Assembly (NCBI GenBank): GCA_017979445.1
Contig: CM030718.1
Location: forward strand, 17,355,021-17,419,020
Direction: 5' to 3'
DNA from: Akebia trifoliata
Taxonomy: Eukaryota > Streptophyta > Magnoliopsida > Ranunculales > Lardizabalaceae
DNA: 64,000 nucleotides
Part shown: positions 50,101 through 53,277 of the stretch, piece by piece
Layout: each line of letters begins with the position of its first letter
How positions within the stretch are numbered: position 1 is the stretch's first letter
Program-made: the position numbers and the translations under genes
Notes under the pieces: model-generated
Database searches by the model: none
Told to the model about the DNA's origin: nothing
The model's input: only the letters and a program-made list of their open reading frames with translations

Positions 50101-51852
50101 TTTATACAAAGAAGAGAAACAGACTTGAGCAGAAGAAGCTCAATGATTTGGTCTTCGTGCAATATAATCAAAAATTGCATGAAAGATTCAAGCAAAGGAA
50201 GGAGAATCCGGGATATCACTAATGCACGAGAAGAGTCAGTGTTTGAAGGAGAAAACTTAACTTAGCCCAAGTTGAACAAGCAACTTTTGCACCGACACCT
50301 GGAAAAAACTCAAGCCAAAGAAGAAAATGAGGACACTCAAGATTACAAGACAAAGACAAGATATAAGAGGAAGAGGATGAAGATGAAGCTAAAGAACCAT
50401 TGGGAGTAGATGAGATGTTAGTGAGATTAGAAGAGGAAGAGATGTATGTAGAAGAAGGTGACGATTCAGATGATGATGAGAATGGACATGATGATGGCAA
50501 AGGCAACGGTTCTAACCCAAATGATGTTCCCCAATAGATTAGGGATGGTTGTTGTGTGGAATATGATGCAAATCAGATTTATTAAAGAGTATGCTTTGTA
50601 ATTTATAATTTTTAACTTACATTTTTAATAAAGATTTGAAGTTTTTTACTTGAATCTCATAAAGTTTTATTAATCTTTTATATGATATAGATGTTTACAT
50701 AATTTATTGAAATTTTTTATAATTTTTTTCCTAATTTACCGTGAGGGTGACAAACTACCCAAGATCATAATTAGTTCTATGTCTTACCACTTTTGACTAA
50801 CTTTTTAGCTTACTTTTTGAATGACACAAGGATGATGAAATGTAGCCTCGTAAAAGGAACAGAAGCTCAAAAATGAGTGATAGACCCCATCTAAGATTGT
50901 TTCCCCTAACAAAACGTCCTTATTTGGAACCAATCTAATAGGAATTACAGATTTGTGCTTCAATGCAAGCATTTTAGGTATGATCTATGTATCTCCAAAA
51001 AGGTTGATCAGCTTCAAGTCAAAGATATCCTCAATCCCTATTTCTCATGTATCTCCAAAAAGGTTGATCAGCTTCAAGTCAAAGATATCCTCAATCCCTA
51101 TTTCTCATGTATCTCCAAAAAGGTTGATCAACTTCAAGTCAAAGATATCCTCAATCCCTATTTCTCATGCACCAATGCTACAAGAGCATTATTGGAATAA
51201 TCGTCTAAGTATTCCTTGTTCTAGAAATCTCTAGACAACAACCAAAGAACAACTTTGATAACCTCCCAATATGATTTTCAAACAAAAAAATCCATAAAGA
51301 ATTTAGACCAGAGGCTCCCATATTCAAGGATTTCATTTACAATCAAACCAATCAAATAAAAATATTCTTCATCAAATGTTCTCTCTAACCAAACTTTCTA
51401 CTTTGGGCTAATTTGATCAAAATGAAGATTATCCAAAAAAGGGATTTCCTTGTCTAATGCTAATTTCGAGTATAGATTCCCATAATTCTCCACCACAATA
51501 TCCTTTGCACAATTGTCACCCACCACCATGACCCCAGAAATTTTCAAGCCAAACATGGAATTTGTTTTTCTATGGCCTTTAGTTGTCTAATGAAAAACCC
51601 AATGTTGTTTTCTATCTTTCTTTCAATCGTTGTTATTAAGGCCATGAGTTATATAGTTATAGTTGTTTCCACATTTTTGTTTTATCACAAAATAAATCCT
51701 TAGAGCAACTCCAATTGAGAACTTTAAAAGTTGCCTTCAAATTGGCATCTTCTTCCAAATAAAGGCTCCAAGCCACTTTTCTATTCAAATAGGTTCCACC
51801 TTCAAATCACTAGTCATAACTCTAAAGTCTAAAACATTATTCAAACACATTA

Positions 51853-51883
<31 letters not shown>

Positions 51884-53277
51884 AAATGTAAAATAAAAAG
51901 AGTGTTGCTATTGGCACTCCAACTTTTACTTATTATACTCCAATTAAAAGAAAAAAATAATAAGAGAATTGCTATTGCCACCCCAACTTTAACCTATGGC
52001 GCTCCAGTTCTTAAATTATTTATCAAACCCCAATTAAAAATTAAAACACTCTCCGAACATTACAAAGGTATGTTTAATTTGGTTGGATCATCTTATATTT
52101 AATAAGATATTAATTACATTAATTTATTTTCATAAGCAAGAAAATCTTGCAAAATTGGTGGTTCACAATCAAAAATAATTTCTGAAAAAATTTCATCGAG
52201 CTTGATCGATTAATTGATTTGGTTGATTTTTAAAATATTAAATGAAAAAACTTAAAAATTTGTAAGGGGCAAAAGTGACATTTAAATCATGTTACAAAAA
52301 AAGAGGAGGCTAGAATTGAAATTTACACACAAAAAATGTGACACAATAGGATTTATTGGAAAAGGTGAATAGTGATAGAGGTGGAGCTTCAAATCTTCTC
52401 TCTCCTCGTCAAATATGAGGCAATGAATAGTGATTTAAAGGGACTTCCTTCAAAATAAAGAACGGTTGGAGTTTGGTTCGGTTGCCTAGGCCTCTATATT
52501 TGAAGTTTTAAATGACGGTTGGAGTTGCTCTGCAACTATAAAGTCATTCTGAAACACAAAGTCATTTTCAAATTACCAGATCCTTCTACAACGCACAAAA
52601 ACTAAACAATTCACTTCGGATAAGGAGTTACTACAAGGTATTTATGTTAATTGTTCAACTCTCGCTCTAACAAGCTCAATAAAGAGAGAACTGCCAAAAG
52701 ATTATGCAGACATCTTATTTAGTCCAAGGATGTATCATGGGCCAAATAAACTATAGAGTGTGATATCTTCATCGTTCCCACTGATATTCACCCAATTCAA
52801 AGCTTCCATCAAATGCTCAATTCAAGAATGTATATTTAGGATATTTCTATAAGGTACCAATTTAGAGTATTTTGATAGACCATTCAATCTGACAATGTAA
52901 ACAAAATTTACCCATGTTCATCTAATCATTCTCTTAACAAGTAAAGAAGATTCTTACAAAAGAATTACCAATTATATATCCGTTCCTCGGCATTGAAATC
53001 GAACGATTTTGACATCTCGGGAGAGGTAAAAACGCCATTTTCAGATGCCGCCGCTGGAGAAGAAACAAAAAATGGGGAATATAAATGGAACAGATGACTT
53101 ATGGAAGGTAAAAAAAAAAAGAATATGAATGTTACCTGCAAAAAATCTAGGGCTGAAATTCCAACGATAAAGATTGATTCTACTACGTCTCCATCGAGAG
53201 AAGAGAAGAGGATTTAATCTGTAAACGGAACGTGTGGATAACAAGGATGGATTTGATAACGCCATTGAAGGAAGCAT
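4900..53277 (-). CDS. Organellar valyl-tRNA synthetase gene, 15 exons, 5' half (C-terminal half lies outside the window)
   Basis: The product is valine-tRNA ligase, a class I enzyme that charges tRNA-Val for organelle translation. Fifteen exons join in consistent phase to about 521 codons. The first ~50 residues contain many Arg and Ser and no acidic residue, which fits a plastid/mitochondrial presequence. The HIGH-type ATP motif is HMGH at residues 108-111, followed by [13 protein letters not shown] (about 134-146). The editing domain contains [17 protein letters not shown] (about 275-291) and [15 protein letters not shown] (about 326-340). The core continues with [15 protein letters not shown] and [10 protein letters not shown]. 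Whole enzymes of this family are roughly 900-1000 residues, so KMSKS and the anticodon-binding domain should lie beyond position 1; I did not find them in 1-4899. The likely Arabidopsis counterpart is the organellar enzyme EMB2247 (family knowledge, not checked). The reading frame appears intact, so the gene is probably functional. Seven introns are 4-16 kb because of transposon insertions. Confidence 0.93.
5362..5478 (-). CDS. Valyl-tRNA synthetase exon 14 (followed by a GC-AG intron)
   Basis: It has thirty-nine codons, phase 0 at both ends: [20 protein letters not shown] followed by [19 protein letters not shown]. EPxxSxQWFV is a conserved core motif. The reading frame requires the join FEK to IYNHW of exon 15, which puts GC rather than GT at the donor (AAG then GCAATC, boundary at 5361/5362). 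Confidence 0.93.
5594..5711 (-). CDS. Valyl-tRNA synthetase exon 13
   Basis: It encodes [20 protein letters not shown] followed by [19 protein letters not shown]. The motif HxxxxPxSxRxGxxxEP, completed in exon 14, marks the return from the editing domain to the catalytic core. The donor is GTGTGA. Confidence 0.93.
5795..5943 (-). CDS. Valyl-tRNA synthetase exon 12 (editing domain)
   Basis: It encodes [20 protein letters not shown] followed by [20 protein letters not shown] and TLNEVAGIY. The GTGxxKxxPxHDxND block contains the editing-site Asp. It ends in TG, completed to Cys by exon 13. Confidence 0.94.
6125..6208 (-). CDS. Valyl-tRNA synthetase exon 11 (editing domain)
   Basis: It has twenty-eight codons, phase 0 at both ends: [20 protein letters not shown] followed by HVPIISDR. 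This follows the editing-domain consensus DxRYxxLxGKxxxxPxxxRxIPII. Acceptor TTGTAG and donor GTAAAA are visible. Confidence 0.94.
6711..6786 (-). CDS. Valyl-tRNA synthetase exon 10 (editing domain)
   Basis: It encodes [18 protein letters not shown] followed by AIAVNPE. TTRPET is the editing-site threonine-rich signature shared by ValRS, IleRS and LeuRS; it hydrolyses mischarged Thr-tRNA-Val. Acceptor TTGCAG and donor GTATGT flank it. Confidence 0.95.
7065..7229 (+). repeat. 5' LTR of the intron 9 Copia
   Basis: It is 165 bases, begins TGTTAGATACATCAGT and ends GATCTTCTACA. It contains TATATATA and ends with CT-rich leader sequence and AAACCCTAAT. It is clearly the partner of 14095-14260, with scattered substitutions. 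Confidence 0.92.
7230..7241 (+). other. Primer-binding site of the intron 9 Copia
   Basis: TGGTATCAAAGC starts directly at the LTR end and differs by one base from the usual initiator-Met-tRNA complement. Confidence 0.85.
8208..8250. repeat. Subterminal palindrome in the DNA transposon
   Basis: AAAAAAGCCCAATGAACG is followed within a few bases by its near-perfect inverse CGTTTGGGCTTTTTT, giving a hairpin of about 17 base pairs near the left end of the transposon. Confidence 0.65.
8540..9120 (+). pseudogene. Captured fragment of an RRP12-like (ARM/HEAT repeat) ribosome-biogenesis gene
   Basis: RRP12-like proteins are nucleolar/nuclear ARM-repeat factors that help export pre-ribosomes. Two in-register stretches match the family N-terminus as I know it: [12 protein letters not shown] then [20 protein letters not shown] and [18 protein letters not shown], and next [34 protein letters not shown] and [10 protein letters not shown] stop (TGA) sits before the YGKS block. 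A perfect 20-bp tandem duplication at about 8838-8880 shifts the frame, and the match ends near 9120. No introns are evident within the match. It lies in a transposon inside a Copia gag, so it is a transduplicated piece and not the working gene. The assignment rests on remembered family motifs and was not searched. Confidence 0.68.
9650..9850 (+). mobile_element. LINE reverse-transcriptase C-terminal fragment inside the DNA transposon
   Basis: The frame reads [20 protein letters not shown] then [16 protein letters not shown]. This is the conserved region after plant L1 RT (GGLGVRxLxxxNKALLGKWLWRFxxExxxLWRxVI). It is preceded by a decayed FFWR.. segment in another frame. No LINE ends are seen. 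Confidence 0.7.
10000..10200. other. AT-rich spacer with a repeated word in the DNA transposon
   Basis: Nearly pure A/T from 10010 to 10105 is followed by two copies of GGGTATTCTGGTCATTTT, about 10122 and 10170, roughly 48 bases apart. No coding signal is seen. Confidence 0.55.
10975..12110 (+). pseudogene. Copia protease/integrase region, broken
   Basis: Pieces in changing frames are GAG-pre-integrase ([20 protein letters not shown]), integrase core ([49 protein letters not shown]) and the hinge ([35 protein letters not shown]). The catalytic Asp, Asp and Glu residues of the DDE integrase are still recognisable. Frame breaks near 11640 and 11875 disrupt it. Confidence 0.9.
12540..13375 (+). 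pseudogene. Copia reverse transcriptase, broken
   Basis: Motifs in order are [39 protein letters not shown], then a [25 protein letters not shown] and the catalytic [12 protein letters not shown] (about 13120-13155). [24 protein letters not shown] and STPMDQKL follow. Stops and frameshifts at about 12858 and 12980 separate the pieces. Confidence 0.92.
13393..14043 (+). pseudogene. Copia RNase H, broken
   Basis: [20 protein letters not shown] and [20 protein letters not shown] lead to SSAKAE and a TAG. The frame then resumes as [17 protein letters not shown] and [33 protein letters not shown] and [12 protein letters not shown]. The order and motifs are those of the Copia RNase H end. Stops at about 13755 and 13810 disable it. 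Confidence 0.92.
14082..14094 (+). other. Polypurine tract of the intron 9 Copia
   Basis: A purine-rich stretch (TTGAGGGGGAG) ends immediately before the TGCTAG start of the 3' LTR; it is the usual primer site for plus-strand DNA. Confidence 0.8.
14095..14260 (+). repeat. 3' LTR of the intron 9 Copia
   Basis: It is 166 bases, begins TGCTAGATATATCAGT and ends GATCTTCTACA. It is collinear with 7065-7229 apart from scattered substitutions and small indels. Confidence 0.92.
14412..14479 (-). CDS. Valyl-tRNA synthetase exon 9
   Basis: It encodes [20 protein letters not shown] followed by GS and a split Arg. This is the start of the editing (CP1) domain. Its donor GTAATT opens intron 9, a 7.6 kb intron that contains the complete Copia element at 7065-14260. 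Confidence 0.93.
14562..14614 (-). CDS. Valyl-tRNA synthetase exon 8
   Basis: This 53-base exon encodes [17 protein letters not shown], the conserved xVNWSPxLxTAVSD segment that leads into the editing domain. It ends at phase 0 before GTATGT. Intron 8, to exon 9, is only 82 bases. Confidence 0.94.
14640..15954. other. Intron 7 sequence with GA-rich and (GA)n tract, no gene recognised
   Basis: From 15600 to 15727 the plus strand is strongly purine-rich (GAGAGAGATCT words and a pure GA run at 15711-15726). Two overlapping open frames at 15102-15496 have no family I recognise and probably are shadows. No LTR pair or splice-consistent exon was seen. Confidence 0.45.
15955..16292 (+). repeat. 5' LTR of the Gypsy derivative
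   Basis: It contains a TATA region (CCTATAAATAGG, about 16150). The first ~45 bases diverge from the 3' LTR, so the start is approximate. The end is set by the primer-binding site two bases further on. Confidence 0.8.
16607..18870 (+). pseudogene. Gypsy gag plus integrase remnants, polymerase region deleted
   Basis: The frame opens at ATG 16607 ([12 protein letters not shown]). Gag is clear at 16900-17230: [61 protein letters not shown] damaged zinc knuckle (CYKCGE) follows at about 17590, then an acidic linker. After 18000 come the HHCC integrase zinc domain ([31 protein letters not shown]; about 18250-18380) and the GPY-type C-terminus ([20 protein letters not shown], 18735-18800). RT, RNase H and the DDE core are missing. 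Many stops are present. Confidence 0.85.
18898..19232 (+). repeat. 3' LTR of the Gypsy derivative
   Basis: A purine tract (AAGGATGGGAGAA) precedes TGATGCAGTCC at 18898, and the copy ends TGCATCA at 19232. It is about 335 bases and collinear with the 5' LTR. Confidence 0.85.
19526..19579 (-). CDS. Valyl-tRNA synthetase exon 7
   Basis: This short exon of 54 bases encodes [17 protein letters not shown] plus a split Gly. The block continues the family consensus before the editing-domain insertion. Acceptor TTTCAG and donor GTATGC are visible. Confidence 0.93.
19845..19935. repeat. Short G/C-rich degenerate repeat in intron 6
   Basis: Words of the type GGCTTGGGCATGGCC, GGCCTAGGCATAG, GGCTGGCATGGGCATG and GGCCTGGGTTGCCC recur every 15-25 bases in an otherwise AT-rich 811-base intron. 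No coding role is visible. Confidence 0.6.
20391..20482 (-). CDS. Valyl-tRNA synthetase exon 6
   Basis: It encodes [18 protein letters not shown] followed by [12 protein letters not shown]. The conserved GASCDWxRExFT motif belongs to the ValRS catalytic domain. Acceptor TTTCAG and donor GTAAGA are visible; it leaves a single C that completes an Arg codon in exon 7. Confidence 0.94.
20900..21600 (+). mobile_element. TRIM-like LTR element remnant in intron 5
   Basis: Two copies of a block (CACCAACATCTTTTGTTTC at about 20923 and CACCAACATCTTCTGTTTC at about 21537) sit about 614 bases apart. Between them is TGGTATTAGAGTATC (about 21414), close to the Met-tRNA primer site, and a polypurine stretch CAAGGTGGAGAT right before TGTTGGCTTTGG (about 21514). 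This order (LTR, primer site, about 90 bases, polypurine tract, LTR) fits a terminal-repeat retrotransposon in miniature whose 3' LTR is truncated after about 75 bases. No protein is encoded. Confidence 0.6.
21720..22338. other. Intron 5 non-coding sequence
   Basis: No exon, recognised protein or terminal repeats were found. The style of 21720-23060 recalls the long non-coding LTRs of Gypsy elements (compare 56653-59641), but I cannot define ends, so this is only a suspicion. Confidence 0.3.
22339..22561. repeat. Tandem repeat, ~62 bp unit, about 3.5 copies
   Basis: Each unit runs AAATACCTTGAGAGGA, CAACCTCAACATAC, TTGAGCCCAGACAGAT, GGTAATTTTGTC. The two central copies are nearly identical and the outer ones diverge. 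The array spans 22339-22561 in intron 5. Confidence 0.85.
22562..24588. other. Intron 5 remainder: (AT)n run, possible LTR remnant, TCTTGAT repeats
   Basis: A pure AT run lies at 23083-23100. From about 23570 to 23940 the sequence has LTR-like composition (T-rich, CTTTATATAGG TATA-like box near 23818, AATGAATGAACAATG). Direct TCTTGAT(TC) repeats follow at 23998-24055, then C/A-rich sequence to 24400. No matching second LTR or protein was seen. Confidence 0.4.
24589..24683 (-). CDS. Valyl-tRNA synthetase exon 5
   Basis: It encodes [18 protein letters not shown] followed by [14 protein letters not shown]. It begins at phase 0 directly after the ATQ of exon 4 and ends in AA, which is completed by the G of exon 6. 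Acceptor TTTCAG and donor GTATGT are visible. The intron upstream (intron 4) is 15.9 kb, the largest wholly inside the window. Confidence 0.94.
25690..26265 (+). pseudogene. Copia gag fragment
   Basis: Pieces read [88 protein letters not shown]. The same order occurs in the gag at 326-930, so the two elements are related. Frameshifts separate the pieces, and nothing of pol follows. Confidence 0.75.
26335..27813 (+). mobile_element. Solo LTR of a Gypsy-type family, perfect 5-bp target duplication
   Basis: The 1479-base unit begins TGTAGACACCCCATTTTTGC and ends GGATCGAGGGCGCTTTCA. It is flanked by GTATG on both sides (26330-26334 and 27814-27818). It has a TATA-like box (TCTATAAATAGGGG, about 27209) and an AAACCCTA-rich U5-like part. 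A second copy is at 54498-56208. No internal retroelement sequence is attached, so it is a solo LTR left by LTR-LTR recombination. Superfamily is inferred from LTR style. Confidence 0.9.
28090..28450 (+). mobile_element. LINE fragment, zinc-finger region after reverse transcriptase
   Basis: The frame reads [20 protein letters not shown] then LMKSC; after frame changes NWCEDRY, LLMKQV and SPIITLQAC follow. This matches the plant LINE zf-RVT segment ([16 protein letters not shown]..., [20 protein letters not shown]). Frameshifts and stops are frequent and no poly-A tail is seen. Confidence 0.75.
28451..29351. other. Intron 4 sequence without recognised features
   Basis: No family, LTR or exon was recognised. 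It has somewhat higher G+C than its surroundings around 28840-29000. It ends where the left arm of the inverted repeat begins. Confidence 0.4.
29352..32430 (-). mobile_element. Left arm: inverted copy of the LTR element
   Basis: Read on the minus strand it gives the 3' half of an ORF (about 32430-31560), a non-coding stretch, a polypurine tract and an LTR starting TGTGATAAGGTCCC at 30241. That LTR breaks off at 29352, about 400 bases short of the likely end seen on the right. It contains a ~360-base segment missing from the right arm. Confidence 0.82.
31560..32430 (-). pseudogene. Plant-transposon-type ORF, left copy, lacking its N-terminus
   Basis: The minus strand reads [34 protein letters not shown], then in other frames [39 protein letters not shown] and [18 protein letters not shown], ending [21 protein letters not shown] before a stop near 31557. 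It is truncated at 32430, exactly at the inner end of the palindrome. Its function is unknown; it resembles the family annotated as putative plant transposon protein. Confidence 0.72.
32431..32944 (+). other. Unique spacer of the inverted repeat
   Basis: This 514-base loop holds the leader and N-terminal coding part of the right-hand ORF. It contains a CT-rich stretch (32480-32575) and a CG-rich part with GACCGCACCGCGGTCATC-like words. It has no counterpart on the left side. Confidence 0.8.
32759..33835 (+). pseudogene. Plant-transposon-type ORF, right copy, with internal stops
   Basis: Starting at ATG 32759 ([20 protein letters not shown]), the frame includes [40 protein letters not shown] and [14 protein letters not shown], then a TAA at 33074. 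It continues as [38 protein letters not shown] and [17 protein letters not shown] to a TAG near 33400. The last part is [18 protein letters not shown], an acidic linker and a basic [14 protein letters not shown]-terminus that stops at 33835. The middle resembles the domain annotated in many plant genomes as putative plant transposon protein, often found in LTR elements. It is probably a dead gag-like or accessory ORF; its biochemical role is unknown. Confidence 0.72.
32945..36046 (+). mobile_element. Right arm and continuing 3' LTR of the element
   Basis: After the ORF there is a non-coding stretch, the polypurine tract GGTTTGGGGGTG (34743-34752) and an LTR that starts TGTGATAAGATCCC at about 34752. 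It has a TATA-like GCTATAAATTGG near 35167 and probably ends near 36046 (the stretch with CTGTAGAACGAATTCGACTT resembles U5 ends of plant Gypsy LTRs). Only the part up to 35641 is mirrored on the left. The 5' LTR is absent. Confidence 0.7.
36130..37965 (+). pseudogene. Copia pol relic (hinge, reverse transcriptase, RNase H)
   Basis: In changing frames the plus strand gives [25 protein letters not shown] with [12 protein letters not shown], then [19 protein letters not shown] (catalytic YADD at about 37070) and KPFRSR. RNase H pieces follow: [30 protein letters not shown] and [13 protein letters not shown], then [12 protein letters not shown] and GIFTKTLG. Gag and integrase are absent. Stops are very frequent, so it is old. 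It is antisense to the host gene. Confidence 0.85.
37966..40600. other. Intron 4 3' part: possible Copia 3' LTR remnant and AT-rich sequence
   Basis: After the RNase H end, 37966-38130 has LTR-like features (AGTAATAAATCAATGAAAGG, then a CT-rich and AAACCCTAAGG stretch), but no second copy is present. From 38400 to 40600 the sequence is AT-rich without recognised coding or repeat pairs. Confidence 0.4.
40601..40684 (-). CDS. Valyl-tRNA synthetase exon 4
   Basis: It has exactly 28 codons, phase 0 at both ends: [19 protein letters not shown] then TDHAGIATQ. The [13 protein letters not shown] block is a conserved Rossmann-fold segment of ValRS. Acceptor ATTAG and donor GTTTTT flank it. Confidence 0.95.
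40685..41659. other. Intron 3 AT-rich sequence
   Basis: It is strongly A/T-biased with no coding signal. A short TCATCATCATC-type run occurs at about 41255-41290. Nothing else can be supported. Confidence 0.4.
41660..43828 (-). mobile_element. Copia 3' part on the minus strand (LTR, RNase H, RT, integrase hinge)
   Basis: On the minus strand the order is integrase hinge ([19 protein letters not shown], about 43800), a Ser/Pro-rich linker with [15 protein letters not shown] with [20 protein letters not shown] (about 42800) and [13 protein letters not shown], then RNase H. RNase H is followed by a polypurine tract TTTGAGGGGGAG (about 41840) and LTR-like sequence going left to about 41660. Gag, protease, most of integrase and the 5' LTR are missing. 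It is in the same orientation as the host gene. Confidence 0.85.
41893..42327 (-). pseudogene. Copia RNase H domain, longest intact piece
   Basis: This is a 144-codon open stretch: [89 protein letters not shown] and [10 protein letters not shown]. It is the best preserved retroelement coding segment in the window, but it belongs to a truncated element with stops upstream. Confidence 0.9.
43829..44225 (+). mobile_element. 5'-truncated LINE 3' end with poly-A tail
   Basis: The plus strand reads [20 protein letters not shown], the end of the plant LINE ORF2 (xWxERNxRxFxDK). A short 3' UTR with GACCACCCCCGTTAATAAAT and a tail ATCAAAAAAAAA ending at 44225 follow. A ~36-base in-frame duplication (HDIHEVI repeated) lies at about 43960-44030. 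It inserted beside or into the Copia at 43828. Confidence 0.78.
44226..45034. other. Intron 3 sequence without recognised features
   Basis: No protein motif, repeat pair or exon was found in this AT-rich stretch. Confidence 0.4.
45035..45158. mobile_element. MITE-like element, diverged relative of the one at 46777
   Basis: It shares CACGCCAACTTTTGCTAATG, TTCATATGTTAATCAC and AAAGAATTAG words with 46777-46900, in the same order, and ends in AGCTCTCT. Its terminal inverted repeats are eroded and no target duplication is clear. Confidence 0.65.
45620..45746 (-). CDS. Valyl-tRNA synthetase exon 3 (HIGH motif)
   Basis: It encodes [19 protein letters not shown] followed by [25 protein letters not shown] is the class I HIGH signature that binds ATP, and PPPNVTG before it is diagnostic of ValRS. 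The acceptor ends TTAG and the donor is GTTGGA. The first W codon is split with exon 2 (TG/G). Confidence 0.95.
45747..46768. other. Intron 2 left part, no gene
   Basis: AT-rich sequence. CTAAGGGTCTGTATGATTGC at about 46464 resembles the start of a DNA transposon, but its partner end was not found. 46600-47230, minus the MITE, has LTR-like composition, with a TATA-like CTTATATAACAG near 47032. Confidence 0.35.
46777..46900. mobile_element. MITE with 8-bp target duplication (hAT-like)
   Basis: The 124-base element begins AGAGAGATTCTATTG and ends in AGCTCTC. About 35 bases at each end are imperfect inverted repeats that include CACGCCAACTTTTG and its complement CAAAAGTTGGCGTG. TAATACTT flanks it on both sides (46769-46776 and 46901-46908). 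An 8-bp duplication fits hAT. Confidence 0.83.
47270..47299. repeat. Perfect subterminal hairpin of the hAT element
   Basis: AACATATTTTCAC and its exact inverse GTGAAAATATGTT enclose a 4-base loop (ACAT). It lies 36 bases inside the terminal repeat, where hAT transposases usually bind repeats. Confidence 0.85.
47407..47428. repeat. Run of 22 C residues
   Basis: An uninterrupted C tract lies just after a TATA-like CCTATAAATA in the hAT leader. Its exact length may be affected by sequencing or assembly error. Confidence 0.8.
48110..50540 (+). pseudogene. hAT transposase pseudogene (BED finger, DUF659, dimerisation domain)
   Basis: In order and in shifting frames: a BED-type zinc finger ([20 protein letters not shown], about 48150-48215), and a basic/Pro linker ([20 protein letters not shown]). 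Then comes the DUF659 core ([57 protein letters not shown]), followed by [20 protein letters not shown]. The C-terminal dimerisation region is [52 protein letters not shown]. An acidic tail follows. Many stops, including TGA and TAG within conserved blocks, show it is dead. Confidence 0.9.
50010..50062. repeat. TACTAGT microsatellite
   Basis: Repeated ACTAGTT words (period 7) lie inside the hAT element between transposase blocks, probably in a former intron. Confidence 0.7.
50987..51166. repeat. Perfect-period 60-bp tandem repeat, three copies
   Basis: Copies start at 50987, 51047 and 51107, each beginning ATGTATCTCCAAAA and ending CCCTATTTCTC. The first two are identical and the third differs by one base (51131, G to A). 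As 60 is divisible by three, all plus-strand frames stay open, but no known protein is involved. Confidence 0.95.
51167..52968. other. Intron 2 right part: (AT)n, possible MITE relatives, no gene
   Basis: A pure AT run lies at 51855-51880. Two related segments at about 51902-51945 and 51969-52020 (TTGCTATTGCCACCCCAACTTT type) recall the ends of the MITE family at 45035 and 46777. The remainder shows nothing recognisable. Confidence 0.45.
52969..53053 (-). CDS. Valyl-tRNA synthetase exon 2
   Basis: It encodes [20 protein letters not shown] followed by AEERIYNW. The last part begins the conserved catalytic N-terminus (ERIYNWW at the exon 2/3 junction). The acceptor CTCCAG and donor GTAATT are both visible. 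Intron 1 is only 82 bases, while intron 2 (45747-52968) is 7.2 kb. Confidence 0.88.
53136..53277 (-). CDS. Valyl-tRNA synthetase exon 1 (start codon and organelle presequence)
   Basis: The start is the ATG at 53277 ([10 protein letters not shown]...); a second in-frame ATG at 53265 (MALSNP) is an alternative. The exon encodes 47 residues rich in Arg, Ser and Leu without acidic residues, typical of an organelle-targeting peptide. It ends in GCAG before GTAAC, phase 1, and joins exon 2 to give an Ala run. In-frame codons upstream of 53277 lack another ATG close by. Confidence 0.82.

Larger units (their letters stand above)
47234..50600 (+). mobile_element. Decayed hAT transposon in intron 2
   Basis: The left end is probably CAGTGTTGTCAAATGC at 47234, typical of hAT termini (CAGTGTTGTCAAA). 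A subterminal hairpin (47270-47299) and a leader with 22 consecutive C residues follow. The transposase pseudogene occupies 48110-50540. I could not find the matching right terminal repeat or an 8-bp duplication, so the right end is approximate or truncated. Confidence 0.82.

Noticed and set aside
50953..51234. Repeat protein encoded by the 60-bp tandem array
   Set aside because: All frames stay open only because the period is a multiple of three. There is no domain, and the array lies in an intron of the opposite strand.
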